A stretch of DNA of 63,953 nt, taken from a virus. The translations under genes were made by a program, and so were the position numbers. This document shows positions 22,600 through 32,555 of the stretch, in pieces. The DNA lies in IMG/VR virus record IMGVR_UViG_3300009081_000013, positions 1 through 63,953 of that record; one strand, given 5' to 3'. Position 1 is the first letter of the stretch. Every line of letters starts with the position of its first letter. A model generated the notes under the pieces. The model saw only the letters and a program-made list of their open reading frames with translations. It searched no databases and was not told the origin of the DNA.

Positions 22600-25500
22600 T
22601 AGTTCACCTGGTCCACGGTGTATTCGAAACACACCATCGCGTCAGTGTTTGTCCCACTGACAGATGTAGTATGCCACTGAATTACATCATTTGCGTCAAT
22701 GCTGGCATTGCTTAAGGTACCATCGTCCGTCGCTTGTGTTGAGGTTGCTGTGATGTCAGCAGTACTGTCAATGGTAGCACAGTTGGCACCGGCACTGTCG
22801 CATTCATCGAGATGACCAATGATGTTTGTCGCGCCTCGCTGGTTTACCCTCACGGCCCTGATTGTGATGGCATATGGCAGGCTTTCTACCATGTAATCAC
22901 TGGAAGAAGTGACAGCCGCCATGGTCGTGCATTTTGTCTGGTACGCTGGTAAGGTAAAGGCGGCTGCGCCGTAAGCGCGGATGCCCTGCCCTGCTCCAGC
23001 AGAGCTGTCAACTGCAATCTCTCCAGCGGCATCCGTGGTAGGATTCGCGCCGTTTGGCGCTTCAAAAGAAGTCGCGCCGCCAGCGTCAATTGCGCCAGCC
23101 AAAACTCCAATGGTTACAGTCCCGCCGCTAAGGTTGGAAGCCGCACCGATTGATCCTATCCCACCAGTAAATGCGACAGCGGGTGTAAAAGCAATCGTTG
23201 CGCTGGTGCCGCTGGCAAACGTCCAAAGGTTGGTCCCAGCAGTAGCCGTCAAGTCTTCGCTGTTTGCGAACCAGGAAAAAGCGTTGGAGATGTAACCTGC
23301 TTCGCCGTCAGCATTGGCAGCCGAGTTGCCCACGAAAGCCGGTGCCGTCTGGTTGCCGGTGTAGGTATTTGCCCCGAGTACCGCAAGGGTCCCGGTAGCA
23401 GCCGGAAGAGTTATTGTTGCTGCCCCAGCCTGCGAAGCGTTTGGAACGATGGTTGCCGAGTAGTCCGTTGCCCCAAGCTCATTGTAAAGGACCAGGGAAC
23501 CATCCTGACCGGCTTCGCCCAAGGTCAAAGCGTCGGTGGTTTTGTTGAACACAAACCCAGCGTCGGCTCCAATAGCGGAGCCGCCATCATTAAACTGTAC
23601 TTGGGTATCAGAGCCAGCAGCGGCAGCAGTAGGTGTAGCAAAAGAAAGAACGCCGTTTCCATCCGTCTGCACGAACTGGCCGGAATTACCATCTGTTGTG
23701 GGCATGGTGAGCGTGTAGCTCGCTGCCAGTGCTGGTACAGTAAAGGTCACTGTACTGGACCCGTCGTCGCTGTCTTCTGCGATAATAAGTTGACCAGCAC
23801 CTGTCGCCCCACGGTTGACCGTAAGGGCGGCAGAAAGGGTCTTGGCTCCGCTGATGGTCTGAGCATCCTGCACATTGACGACCGCTTTTTCTGAGCCATT
23901 GACAGAGTACTTCAGCTGGTCGGACGAGTCGGTTTCAAACCATAGGGCGTATTCTGAAGCGCCAGGAGATCGCCCGCCTGCGTTGTTGGCGAGGCTGATG
24001 TAAGACTCGCCGGCACCCACGACCTGAAAAGATGTGGCGTAGACAGTTCCAGACGATTCAATATCGCCCTCCACGAAGAGTTCGTTGGTTGCTGTGGCAT
24101 AGGTCGGCGCAACGGTCGTGTCGTCGTCAATCCATACTGCGTGAGAGTTTGCGCCACGAAGAACGGATTGGAGGGCGAGTGTGTCGGTGTCGGCGTTGCC
24201 AATGGTGAGCGAGCCGGTAAAAGTCTGGTCGCTTCCAAGGTTGGCCAGGGTTTGTGCGGCATCGACAAGCGTAATTGCCCGAGCTGTTGAAAGTCCGGTC
24301 ACTGTGATGTAACCGGTACCATCTGAATCGTAGAAGCGATCCACATGGCTGGAAGCATTAACATCATCAGCAGAAACGCGTTGATGCGTCGTGCCATCGG
24401 TGATGTTATCTATGCTGCGGTTTGTGACCTGCGTGATATTTGTCAGGGTGATGTTGTCGGCGACATAGGTGTCCGCGACGGCCGTTCCCTGCCAAGTGCC
24501 AGCCGAGATCGTTCCAGCGTTGGCAATACCACCTGAAAACGTGGTGGCCGGGGTGATCGTCACACCAGAAGCCCCGGAAGCTCCAATGGCTACGACTTCG
24601 GCAGAGGTGACACCAATAACCGAAATATCCGTGCCGGCAGCGTCCGCTTCTGAATAGATGTACCCTGCGTTGGGGAGGCGAATTGATCCTGCGTCAGCCG
24701 GGTCAGCACCGAGGGCTATGTGCGAACTTGCCGCAACCGAAGCTGCGCCGCTCACAGCATTGGAATCGTCAACACTTATGCCAGTTATCTCAGTAAGGTT
24801 GCCGGTTCCGCTGGTTTTGGTTAAGCGGTTGTCAGTGCCGTAACCAGCAGGGCCAAGAACGATTGTGCCGGTTTCGGCAGGAATGGTTACAGTTACATCA
24901 GCGCCGGGGTTCGCGCCGGACAGAGCAATTTCAAAGTCGTTTACCGTGGCACCTTCAAAGTAAAGCGTGTTGGCTGTATTACCATCCGATGCGCCATTGG
25001 TAAAAGCAGCGCCACTCGAAGCATCGCCTACGGCTGTGATGTCGCCAGAACCTGCGGGATCACCCCACTGAGGGTTGGCACCAGCGCCTTGGGTCTGGAG
25101 GAACTGACCGTTGACTCCAGGGCCAAGAGTCACCCATGCCGAGCCATTACCATAGAGGACGTTACCTTGGGTGGGAGTGGTAGCTGCGATGTCGCCAAGT
25201 TCATCGTCTGCGGCCTGGTAGGTCGTCGCGGGCAGGGTAGAAAGAACACCAGCGTCCGAAGATACCACCAGGGCATTCGCAGCGCCAGGGTAAGCTGTGG
25301 GGAGCGTCCATGTCAGGTTGGCCACCGAGTTGCCGGGGGAGAGTTGGGTGTAATTGCTGTTGCCGTCGTAGAGCCGAACATAGGTGCCGCCGTCGCTTGA
25401 TCCGTCCAGACAAGCGCCATCGGTGCAATCTCCTACGGAAAGAACGTCACCAGAAGACGAAGCAGCCAGAGCAGCGATAGCCTGGGCCACACGAAGAGGA

Positions 25501-26147
25501 GACATGGAGCGAAGACCAGCCTCTGTGCCAGCTTCCATCTCGTCTTGACTTGCAGCAGCCAGAGCGGGCTCGAAGGTGGCGGGATCGGTCCAGCCTGCCG
25601 TACCATTTGTATCCACGTTGAACAGGGCGTTGTTCACGGTAGGGTAGGCGGTCTGGAGTGCGATGCCCCAGTTCTCCGTAAAGTTTGAAGCGTAGAGGTC
25701 AAAATGGAACACGTTTTCTGCCGTGTTGTCGTACCAGCGGACAGTGCCTTTGGTCGTTCCGGCGACACCGACATGTAACCCGTCTGAGCCTGTGATGGTC
25801 AGACCGTAGAGCGACAGCGCAGAGTCCGCGATGCTCCCGTCTCCATCAGGATCAATGGTCGCCATCATGTAGTCAATGAAGGCGTCCTGTGAGACGGCGT
25901 GTGTTTTGTCGTCAACATAGTTCGCGGCGGTCGCGGCCTCGTCTTGGACCTCAACTGAGCCCGCGCCGGCCACCGCTACAGCGATGTCATACACCGCATC
26001 CGGGTACATAGAGACAAGCTTGGTGTCACCTGACGGTGAAGCAATCTGCGCCGCAGTGATCCTGGGCGGGGGCGGGGGATTTGCTGCTGACGCAGCCGTA
26101 GTCACCCCAAGAACAATCAACAACAGCAAGAGAAAAGTCCGTTTCAT
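22599..26147 (-). CDS. Large tail-fibre-like protein with signal peptide
   Basis: An 1182-residue protein. Signal peptide MKRTFLLLLLIVLGVTTAASA, a Pro-rich start (NPPPPPRI), then a long series of fibre-type beta repeats such as TVTIPAETGTIVLG, LTMPTTDGNSGQFVQTDGNG and TITLPAATGTLAVLGANTYTG. These GTL/GTI strand-turn units are typical of phage fibre shafts. The C-terminal 100 residues are a separate domain (MAAVTSSSDYMVESLPYAI...). A Sec signal on a fibre is unusual for a virion protein. Confidence 0.7.
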   Translation of the reverse strand: MKRTFLLLLLIVLGVTTAASAANPPPPPRITAAQIASPSGDTKLVSMYPDAVYDIAVAVAGAGSVEVQDEAATAANYVDDKTHAVSQDAFIDYMMATIDPDGDGSIADSALSLYGLTITGSDGLHVGVAGTTKGTVRWYDNTAENVFHFDLYASNFTENWGIALQTAYPTVNNALFNVDTNGTAGWTDPATFEPALAAASQDEMEAGTEAGLRSMSPLRVAQAIAALAASSSGDVLSVGDCTDGACLDGSSDGGTYVRLYDGNSNYTQLSPGNSVANLTWTLPTAYPGAANALVVSSDAGVLSTLPATTYQAADDELGDIAATTPTQGNVLYGNGSAWVTLGPGVNGQFLQTQGAGANPQWGDPAGSGDITAVGDASSGAAFTNGASDGNTANTLYFEGATVNDFEIALSGANPGADVTVTIPAETGTIVLGPAGYGTDNRLTKTSGTGNLTEITGISVDDSNAVSGAASVAASSHIALGADPADAGSIRLPNAGYIYSEADAAGTDISVIGVTSAEVVAIGASGASGVTITPATTFSGGIANAGTISAGTWQGTAVADTYVADNITLTNITQVTNRSIDNITDGTTHQRVSADDVNASSHVDRFYDSDGTGYITVTGLSTARAITLVDAAQTLANLGSDQTFTGSLTIGNADTDTLALQSVLRGANSHAVWIDDDTTVAPTYATATNELFVEGDIESSGTVYATSFQVVGAGESYISLANNAGGRSPGASEYALWFETDSSDQLKYSVNGSEKAVVNVQDAQTISGAKTLSAALTVNRGATGAGQLIIAEDSDDGSSTVTFTVPALAASYTLTMPTTDGNSGQFVQTDGNGVLSFATPTAAAAGSDTQVQFNDGGSAIGADAGFVFNKTTDALTLGEAGQDGSLVLYNELGATDYSATIVPNASQAGAATITLPAATGTLAVLGANTYTGNQTAPAFVGNSAANADGEAGYISNAFSWFANSEDLTATAGTNLWTFASGTSATIAFTPAVAFTGGIGSIGAASNLSGGTVTIGVLAGAIDAGGATSFEAPNGANPTTDAAGEIAVDSSAGAGQGIRAYGAAAFTLPAYQTKCTTMAAVTSSSDYMVESLPYAITIRAVRVNQRGATNIIGHLDECDSAGANCATIDSTADITATSTQATDDGTLSNASIDANDVIQWHTTSVSGTNTDAMVCFEYTVDQVN

Positions 26148-26149
26148 TC

Positions 26150-26566
26150 TTAGCTCCTCTTGGCAAAGCGCAGTTTCACAACCAAGTTCTTCGAGTTGCC
26201 TACGTTGGCTGCATTGGTGTTCGCAGTGGCTGCTATCCTCACCGTCAGCGTGTTGTCCACAGCAGGATAGTATCCAAGGTCTTCATGGCCGCTTTGTCTT
26301 TCCTCTGCACCGGCCGCACTGCGGTCACTGCCCAAAAACATGCGCCCGGCATTGGCACTGGTGATGTAGATGCGATACGCTGTGGTCGGAGGAGCGGCTC
26401 CGGGGGTGGTGATGATTTCTCGCAGCTCAAGTCCGGAGAGTCCAGCCAGCGCGGTGTCGGGGATTGTGCCGTTGGCACTGTCCGACACGCAGGTCAGCGT
26501 CACAATCCGCTCGATCTTTACTTTGCCCGGGTTGGTGGTGCGGGTTTGAACAACTGTGCCTGCCAT
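26150..26566 (-). CDS. Virion-type hypothetical protein
   Basis: A 138-residue beta-rich protein (MAGTVVQTRTTNPGKVKIERIV...), rich in Thr and Ala, without signal peptide. It lies between the fibre and the 1632-residue virion gene and is probably a small structural protein, for instance a fibre adaptor or decoration protein. No family recognised. Confidence 0.55.
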   Translation of the reverse strand: MAGTVVQTRTTNPGKVKIERIVTLTCVSDSANGTIPDTALAGLSGLELREIITTPGAAPPTTAYRIYITSANAGRMFLGSDRSAAGAEERQSGHEDLGYYPAVDNTLTVRIAATANTNAANVGNSKNLVVKLRFAKRS

Positions 26567-26568
26567 GA

Positions 26569-29500
26569 TTATCTCTCCTTATCTTGTCGTTTGTGCATCT
26601 CGGCGAGCGCATCGCCTGAGACAAATCCTTCTTGCATCATTTGATCGAGAAAATCTTGGAACTCATCGGGCGGCATTTCCATTGAGAACATGTCGAGGTA
26701 CATGCCACGCTTTTTATTGCTGCTCGCGTAGGACAGGGCGCGGATGCGCTCATCTTCTCTGCCACCGGTTTGAATTGCCCTGAACCACGTTTCGAACTTC
26801 TTGAACGTGTAGTCCTCTGGAAGCAGTCCTTTTTGCCGGAGGTTATCATAGAGCGGAAAACGGTCTTCCGTCTTTGTAGCGTAGCCGTTCTTGTTGATGA
26901 AACTGGTGATCTCTTTTTTGGCTTTGAGCTTGAGCGCCTTGTCTTCTTTGTCCATCGCTTCGCCCGCTTCGCGGTATCGCTCGGCGTGGCCGGCATCGGT
27001 GAGGGTGAAGACGGCGGTGGTGAGGTTAGGGCCAAAGGTGCGCAGCTTATCTTTGATTGGGTCAGGCTCTTTGTCGAGGTCGCCGGTTTGAAAGCGGTGG
27101 ATGACTGACAGGCCAAGTTGGTTGGAGGTGTGCTTGATCATCTCCTTCGCCGCGTCCCAGCCGCCCACTTCATACACATCTTTGGGAAGGACGTTGCCCC
27201 CGGTATGATCATTGACTGGGTTGTTCCCCATCAGGTAGTACTGAATCAAATCCCACCCGGCGGCAAGATACGGGCCAGTGCTGTAGGGGATTTTACCCCA
27301 TACGTCTTTAGCCACGCCCGCGGCGCCGATGCCAGGGAGATCATCAGTGACGCCTTCGACCAGCTTATAAAACACCGAGCCCCAGAACTGTCCTTCGTAG
27401 TCTTCGGGGATCAGGAGCGCCATGGAGTTACCCAAAGAGGAACTTCCTTTATAAGTCCAGGGCAAGGGGATGACTGAGTAAGCTGTTTTCTGGTATCGAG
27501 TCAGGCCATCCATCGCTTTTTTTACGTAGGGCATGAGCTTTTGGCCATATTCATGCTCGGCCGCGGCGTAAAGCGCCAGCTTCGGAAGCACATTATACAT
27601 CACCGTCTTCCAAATGTATGCAGACTTGTCCTCCTGGAAGGACTCCCACGCGGAGCGCAGACCCTCTTTGTTCACGTTGGAAAAGAGGAAGATGTTGTTG
27701 GTCAGGGCATGGATGTTGCGGCTGCCCTGGCGCTTGAAATCGGGTGTGCCAACGCGCGTGCGAACAACATGCCCGATCTCGGAGTCGGCGCGTGTGCCCA
27801 TCTCTTTGAGGAACTTGTAACCAGCAATCTTACCGCCGATTTCAGAAACGCGGCCCCATTTATCCAAGTTGCCATATTTGATCTTGCGGATGACGCGGTT
27901 TTCCGACTGTTCCATTTTGTGGATGCCACGCTTCAGCTTCTGCCAGATCTTGGCCGGCCCCGTAGCCTGTTCGTTTACGCCAGGATCAAACACCACACCC
28001 CATTCTTCTTTAAGGCGCATGATCTCGTTGTCGCTGTTTTGCTCTTTGGTGCCAAAGACTCGCTCGGCGGTGAGCATTTTTCCCGCCATCATGTCTTTGA
28101 TGTCCTGGCTGCGGTCGCTGTGCCACACGTCGCGCCATGCTTCACCGTAGGCTTTCTTGTACGCCCGGGCCAGCTTGGGCAGGTTTTTGATGCGCGCTTC
28201 GGGCAAGTTTTTGATAGTGGCGCGCACGTCACGCATGACGTTTCGAATCATCCAGATCGGGTTTTTGCTGACAAGCAAATCGCGCAGCGGGCGATGAAGC
28301 AGGCCGATGACTTCGGCAGCTTTGGTTGCTTCGACCGGGTTCCATTTAAACGAATCAGATATTTCTTTGTTGACGATGTAGTCAAAAGGCTTGCCATCGC
28401 GCATCACCGTGAGCAGGCCCTTGGTTTCATCTTTAGGGTCCTTGGCTTCACGGCGCTTGGTGATTGGGTTGTAAGTGGTTTCTTTGGCCGGCTCAATCAC
28501 GCCCGCGTCCATCAGCGCATCCACCATGCTGGTCTTGGCTTTGTTGATGTGGGCGGCGCGCAGCAGGCTCATGTCCTGCATGATGGTGGCGGTGAGCGGA
28601 TTCATGGCTTCGTCCAGCCCGCCGATCTGGTGGAAAATTCTGCCGGCTACGCCGGCGCCATGCTCCACCGTGATGTGCTTGACATAACTTACTTTGGCAT
28701 ATTCGCCGCGGGAATTGAGGATGTCCATCACCGCAGGGGTTGTCATGCCAGATTTGGCGATGCGGGGGAGCACCAGTTCTTCCCTGATCTTACGGTAGGC
28801 TTTGGACAGATCCTCAAGCTTGTTGTACTTGGCGTCGCCGATCTGACGTTTGAGCGCGTCGAGCACCCCCTGCGCCGTTTTGGCGTCCAGGCCGCCCGGG
28901 CTGAAAATGTCTTTACGGTTTTCGATGATGTGGCGGTTGAGCAGATAAGAGCCAAACTGTTTCACGTCCACACCCAGCTTGAGCAGCGGCTCGACGACTT
29001 CTTTGAGCGAAGCGTTGATGTAGTTGCTCACTTCGGATGCGATGTACTGAACTTCCTCCAGATCCGTCCTGGCCTTGCGCGCACGTTTGACCACATCTGG
29101 ATCGCTGGACTTTTCCATCTTGGCGACGTGCTTTAACATCTGCCGATTTTTGTCGATCAGCGCCGTGAACAAGGTGTCAGCGATTTCTTTGGGCGGGCGG
29201 AGCCCGGCTTTCTGCGCTTCGCGCAAAGCGGTGTCACCGCGCTCGAAACCTTCAACCTGATTGGCCAGGCGCCGATCACCGACCGCATCTGGCCCGCCGG
29301 CGTAAAGGTTGAGCACATCGTTGATTGCTTCGGAAAACTCTGGCCGCTCGGTGGCGTAGTTGTCCATGGCCCGGGCAAACGTCGGGGCGGTTTGGCGGAG
29401 CAGCTCGGGATCGTTCATCATCACCGACACCGCATCGGCGTAGAGTTCTTTGTCGCCGTAGCGGTAGGCAGTGTAATCCTCGTTCTGCTTGTCGTCGAAA

Positions 29501-31467
29501 GGTTTCCACTCTTTGGTCAGCGCTTTGAGTTCTTCCTTGATCTTCACCCGCTCGGCCGCCGTACTGTTTGGCATGGCGTTTGCCACACCGCCGGTGATCT
29601 TGGAGATGAAGTTCGGCAGTTTGCCTTTGATCTTGGCCATGCCGGGAAACCATTGGTCCCAGTGGCCAAGTTCGTGCATCAGTGTTTTGGTAGCGACGGT
29701 TGGATCTTTGCGATAAGCAAAAAAATCCGTCTCGCCGGTTTTGCGATTGTATTCTTTTGTGAACACCAGGCTCGCCGGATCGATCTTTACACTTTGCTTT
29801 GTCCGGTCCTGAAAATCCACAAACTTCTGATCGATGTCTGCCGCTTCTTCGGCGCGGGCTGTGGCTTTGTCCTGCGCCTTTGATTTTTTGGGTCGCACCG
29901 CTGCTGAGTTGATGCGATCGCCGATGGCCAGATCGGGGCGCAACACGATGTCGGAGGACTCGGCGTCGTATTCAAAGCGGCCGCGAGCGCGTGCATCTTT
30001 TACCACCTTTGGTACTTTGCCCTCATTAAGCTGCTTTACCATCTCGACAGCTTCAGGAAGCTGAATGCCATAAGGTGATTGCGGCCGGGGGGCGTAGGTG
30101 GAGGTCGCAGTGCCTTTGATCTGCGCCTTTGCACCAGTACGTGACTCATCGGCCGCCGACTCCATGTCATTTTCTACGGAGCGCTCTGTTCGTTTTTCCT
30201 GAACGGGCGACGTTTCTTGAACAGGAACATCCCGCCCGCCAAGAAACTCCGGCGTGTCAGGGCCGGCCGGCGGGGTCTGCTCAGGCATTGCCGACTCTTC
30301 ACCACCGAGAAACTCCGGCTTGTCGCTGGGGATCTTCGCCTCTTCAGCGATTTTATCCATCATACTTTCAAGATCGCCAACAACGTCGGCGGTGGCGTCC
30401 ACCCGGGCGTCTTCCTTGGCGGCCAGTTTGTTGTAGCCGGTGACGGCGCCTTTAACGCCCGCCGCCGCGCCGCCGAGCATGAGCCCCGCTACGCCGGCGA
30501 CCTTCGCCGCTTCTTTGGCGCTGGCTTTTGTCTCAGGCAAGCGCTTCTTGTATTCAGCCGTCCAGTCCTCGACTGAGCCGCCGGGGTTGTCGGCGTAGAC
30601 ATCGGCGGCTGCTTCCCAATATGATTGCGACACCTCTTCGCCAACTTCTGGCAGCACCAACTGAGGCACAGCCATGGCCCACTTGAGCACCTTGCCGCTC
30701 ACGCTCTTGGCAAACGGGCCGACCAGATCTTTCATCGCCCCAACCTGGAGCATGTTGCTGCCCTGCTCGATGGCGGTGGCGGGCAGCGCATTAAGCAGCG
30801 CCGCGTCCCGGGCCACCTGCGGGTCTTTGCCCTGCTTTTCATACTTGTCATACGACTGGCCATACATCGTCTGAAAGATCGCACCTGTGGCGGCCGGCTG
30901 CATACCGGGGATAAAGTTCATGGCCATGGGGATGGCTGTTGGCCCCACCGCCTTTACTGCTTTTTCAACCAGGCCCCCGACGCCCTCTGGATCGCCCGGG
31001 AGAAACTCCGGCATGTCCTTGGCGAACGTGTCGGCAGCTTTCTGATCAGAGCGCAGCTTATCCTGGATGAATTTATACATCGCCGGCCGCTGCTGGTCTT
31101 CGGGCAGCTCGGCGGCGATCTCTCCCCATTCTGCTTTATCCGATTCGGACAGCCGGGCAAAATAGCGCGCCATGGTTTCCGGCTGGCCGGGGGCGCCTGT
31201 GGGTGCTGCGGCGTTGCGCTGAGCAGAATCAGCCATGCCGCCTATCTGGGCGCCAAAGGCTTGGGCAGCAGAGCCCGCACCCTGCGCCACGGAGCGGCCA
31301 GCCTGGGATGCCAAGCGGTCGAGGGAAAACTCAGGCGTGCCTTGACGGATCGAGAACATGTGCTCGTCCGCGATTTCATCCATCGTCGCATCGAACGCAT
31401 CCACGGGGGCTTTACGGCCAGAACTCTCCCGCTCTATTTCGTCAAACAAGTCGTCGAGCTGGGTCAT
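26569..31467 (-). CDS. Giant virion protein with metallopeptidase and LPD38-like regions
   Basis: A 1632-residue polyvalent protein. Ala/Gly-rich helical segments lie around 165-360. A zinc metallopeptidase motif TLMHELGHWDQW is at about 596-607 (HExxH), with the likely third ligand in KELYADAVSVMM about 70 residues later. Around 1055-1100, LLVSKNPIWMIRNVMRDVRA and the following NLPEARIKNLP match the style of the LPD38 domain of large phage polyvalent proteins. Such proteins are packaged and probably ejected with the DNA, as in other podoviruses; the peptidase could act on a virion or host protein. The C-terminal helices are highly charged. Confidence 0.75.
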   Translation of the reverse strand: MTQLDDLFDEIERESSGRKAPVDAFDATMDEIADEHMFSIRQGTPEFSLDRLASQAGRSVAQGAGSAAQAFGAQIGGMADSAQRNAAAPTGAPGQPETMARYFARLSESDKAEWGEIAAELPEDQQRPAMYKFIQDKLRSDQKAADTFAKDMPEFLPGDPEGVGGLVEKAVKAVGPTAIPMAMNFIPGMQPAATGAIFQTMYGQSYDKYEKQGKDPQVARDAALLNALPATAIEQGSNMLQVGAMKDLVGPFAKSVSGKVLKWAMAVPQLVLPEVGEEVSQSYWEAAADVYADNPGGSVEDWTAEYKKRLPETKASAKEAAKVAGVAGLMLGGAAAGVKGAVTGYNKLAAKEDARVDATADVVGDLESMMDKIAEEAKIPSDKPEFLGGEESAMPEQTPPAGPDTPEFLGGRDVPVQETSPVQEKRTERSVENDMESAADESRTGAKAQIKGTATSTYAPRPQSPYGIQLPEAVEMVKQLNEGKVPKVVKDARARGRFEYDAESSDIVLRPDLAIGDRINSAAVRPKKSKAQDKATARAEEAADIDQKFVDFQDRTKQSVKIDPASLVFTKEYNRKTGETDFFAYRKDPTVATKTLMHELGHWDQWFPGMAKIKGKLPNFISKITGGVANAMPNSTAAERVKIKEELKALTKEWKPFDDKQNEDYTAYRYGDKELYADAVSVMMNDPELLRQTAPTFARAMDNYATERPEFSEAINDVLNLYAGGPDAVGDRRLANQVEGFERGDTALREAQKAGLRPPKEIADTLFTALIDKNRQMLKHVAKMEKSSDPDVVKRARKARTDLEEVQYIASEVSNYINASLKEVVEPLLKLGVDVKQFGSYLLNRHIIENRKDIFSPGGLDAKTAQGVLDALKRQIGDAKYNKLEDLSKAYRKIREELVLPRIAKSGMTTPAVMDILNSRGEYAKVSYVKHITVEHGAGVAGRIFHQIGGLDEAMNPLTATIMQDMSLLRAAHINKAKTSMVDALMDAGVIEPAKETTYNPITKRREAKDPKDETKGLLTVMRDGKPFDYIVNKEISDSFKWNPVEATKAAEVIGLLHRPLRDLLVSKNPIWMIRNVMRDVRATIKNLPEARIKNLPKLARAYKKAYGEAWRDVWHSDRSQDIKDMMAGKMLTAERVFGTKEQNSDNEIMRLKEEWGVVFDPGVNEQATGPAKIWQKLKRGIHKMEQSENRVIRKIKYGNLDKWGRVSEIGGKIAGYKFLKEMGTRADSEIGHVVRTRVGTPDFKRQGSRNIHALTNNIFLFSNVNKEGLRSAWESFQEDKSAYIWKTVMYNVLPKLALYAAAEHEYGQKLMPYVKKAMDGLTRYQKTAYSVIPLPWTYKGSSSLGNSMALLIPEDYEGQFWGSVFYKLVEGVTDDLPGIGAAGVAKDVWGKIPYSTGPYLAAGWDLIQYYLMGNNPVNDHTGGNVLPKDVYEVGGWDAAKEMIKHTSNQLGLSVIHRFQTGDLDKEPDPIKDKLRTFGPNLTTAVFTLTDAGHAERYREAGEAMDKEDKALKLKAKKEITSFINKNGYATKTEDRFPLYDNLRQKGLLPEDYTFKKFETWFRAIQTGGREDERIRALSYASSNKKRGMYLDMFSMEMPPDEFQDFLDQMMQEGFVSGDALAEMHKRQDKER

Positions 31468-32555
31468 TTACCCTTCGCTTTCTTTTGCTCGTACAGCGCT
31501 CGGGCGCGGGCCTTCACCGCCGGCGTCACAGGCTCGCCTTCTTTCCAACCTGTCTCCATCATCAGCGCCTTGACCTCTTCTTTAGAGGGCAAGCCGTCCA
31601 TCTCTTTGGGAGCGTCTTTGGCGGTGCGCACCGATGGCGCCGGGCCTTTCTTTGCCGTCTCGTCAGGCATGGGCACAGTGGCGGCTTCACTCAGCGGCCC
31701 GCGGCCGGGGAGGTAGCCTTTACGCCGGGCGTCTTCAATGAACTGATCATAGGGCTTTTCCGCCAGGCGCTGCTCGTTGGCTTTCTTCTCCTCATCTGAC
31801 AGCCCCACCCACCGAGGTGAATAAGGCTCGATGTACCGAACACTGTTCTTCCACGCTTTATCCACCTGGGGCTCGGAGTACCAAGAGTCACCGATCTCAA
31901 TCTTGCCGGCGTCGAGCAGCTTCTGCCGACGGTCCTCGGGTGTGTCACCGCCCCCGCTGGAGCCCTCGGTGGACAACACACGAATGCGGTTAAGGATTTC
32001 CTGGTGGCGCGGCGATCCTTCGGGGTAGTCCTTGAGCTTGTCCTGTAACCGGATGATCTCAGGATCGGCTTGTTCTTTCCGACTGGTGAGCATCTCAATG
32101 CGTGCTTGCAGTTGCGCCCGCTGTGGAGAATCTTCCGGCAGCCGGTCCATGTAGCGCTGCAACCGCACGATCTCTGGCACATCCTTTTCCACCAACGGGT
32201 CAGGCGCCAAATCCTGCTGCATCTTGAGCATCTGGCCAGTGACGAGTTTTTGCTGAAGCGTCAAATTAGGATTGGACATCACCGACTGCATGCGCGCCTG
32301 CGCCGTAGCCGGATCAGACGCAACTGCCTGCGGATCTTGCGGCAGATTCATCGAAATGCCTTCGGCCCCAGGGATCTGGTTATCATTCGGGTTGGTGCCA
32401 AGCAGCTCTGCGAGCAACTGCTCCTGCTCGCGCTTCTTCTGTTCTTCTTGGGTTTTCATGTAAGAGCTGAGCAGCCCAGCCAATGCTTGCTGTGTGCTGC
32501 CCGCAGGCCCGCCGAAAGGATCTTTGGTCATTCCACCAAATTGAATTACTGGCAT
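31464..32555 (-). CDS. Helical virion-associated protein
   Basis: A 363-residue protein from ATG at 32555 (TAATG overlap with the upstream gene). Long helices rich in Gln, Glu and Arg (MKTQEEQKKREQEQLLAELL; RLQRYMDRLPEDSPQRAQLQ) include two related segments spaced about 45 residues apart (RLQRYMDRLPEDSPQRAQLQ and RLQDKLKDYPEGSPRHQEIL). Position suggests an internal or ejected virion protein. Overlaps the giant gene by 4 bp. Confidence 0.6.
   Translation of the reverse strand: MPVIQFGGMTKDPFGGPAGSTQQALAGLLSSYMKTQEEQKKREQEQLLAELLGTNPNDNQIPGAEGISMNLPQDPQAVASDPATAQARMQSVMSNPNLTLQQKLVTGQMLKMQQDLAPDPLVEKDVPEIVRLQRYMDRLPEDSPQRAQLQARIEMLTSRKEQADPEIIRLQDKLKDYPEGSPRHQEILNRIRVLSTEGSSGGGDTPEDRRQKLLDAGKIEIGDSWYSEPQVDKAWKNSVRYIEPYSPRWVGLSDEEKKANEQRLAEKPYDQFIEDARRKGYLPGRGPLSEAATVPMPDETAKKGPAPSVRTAKDAPKEMDGLPSKEEVKALMMETGWKEGEPVTPAVKARARALYEQKKAKGK

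Noticed and set aside
22599-26147. Diversity-generating retroelement acting on the fibre
   Set aside because: No reverse transcriptase gene and no template/variable repeat pair were seen.
27541-29136. 531-codon open frame on the plus strand
   Set aside because: It lies fully antisense to the 1632-residue virion gene; the GC-biased third positions of that gene create it. No ribosome site or family resemblance.
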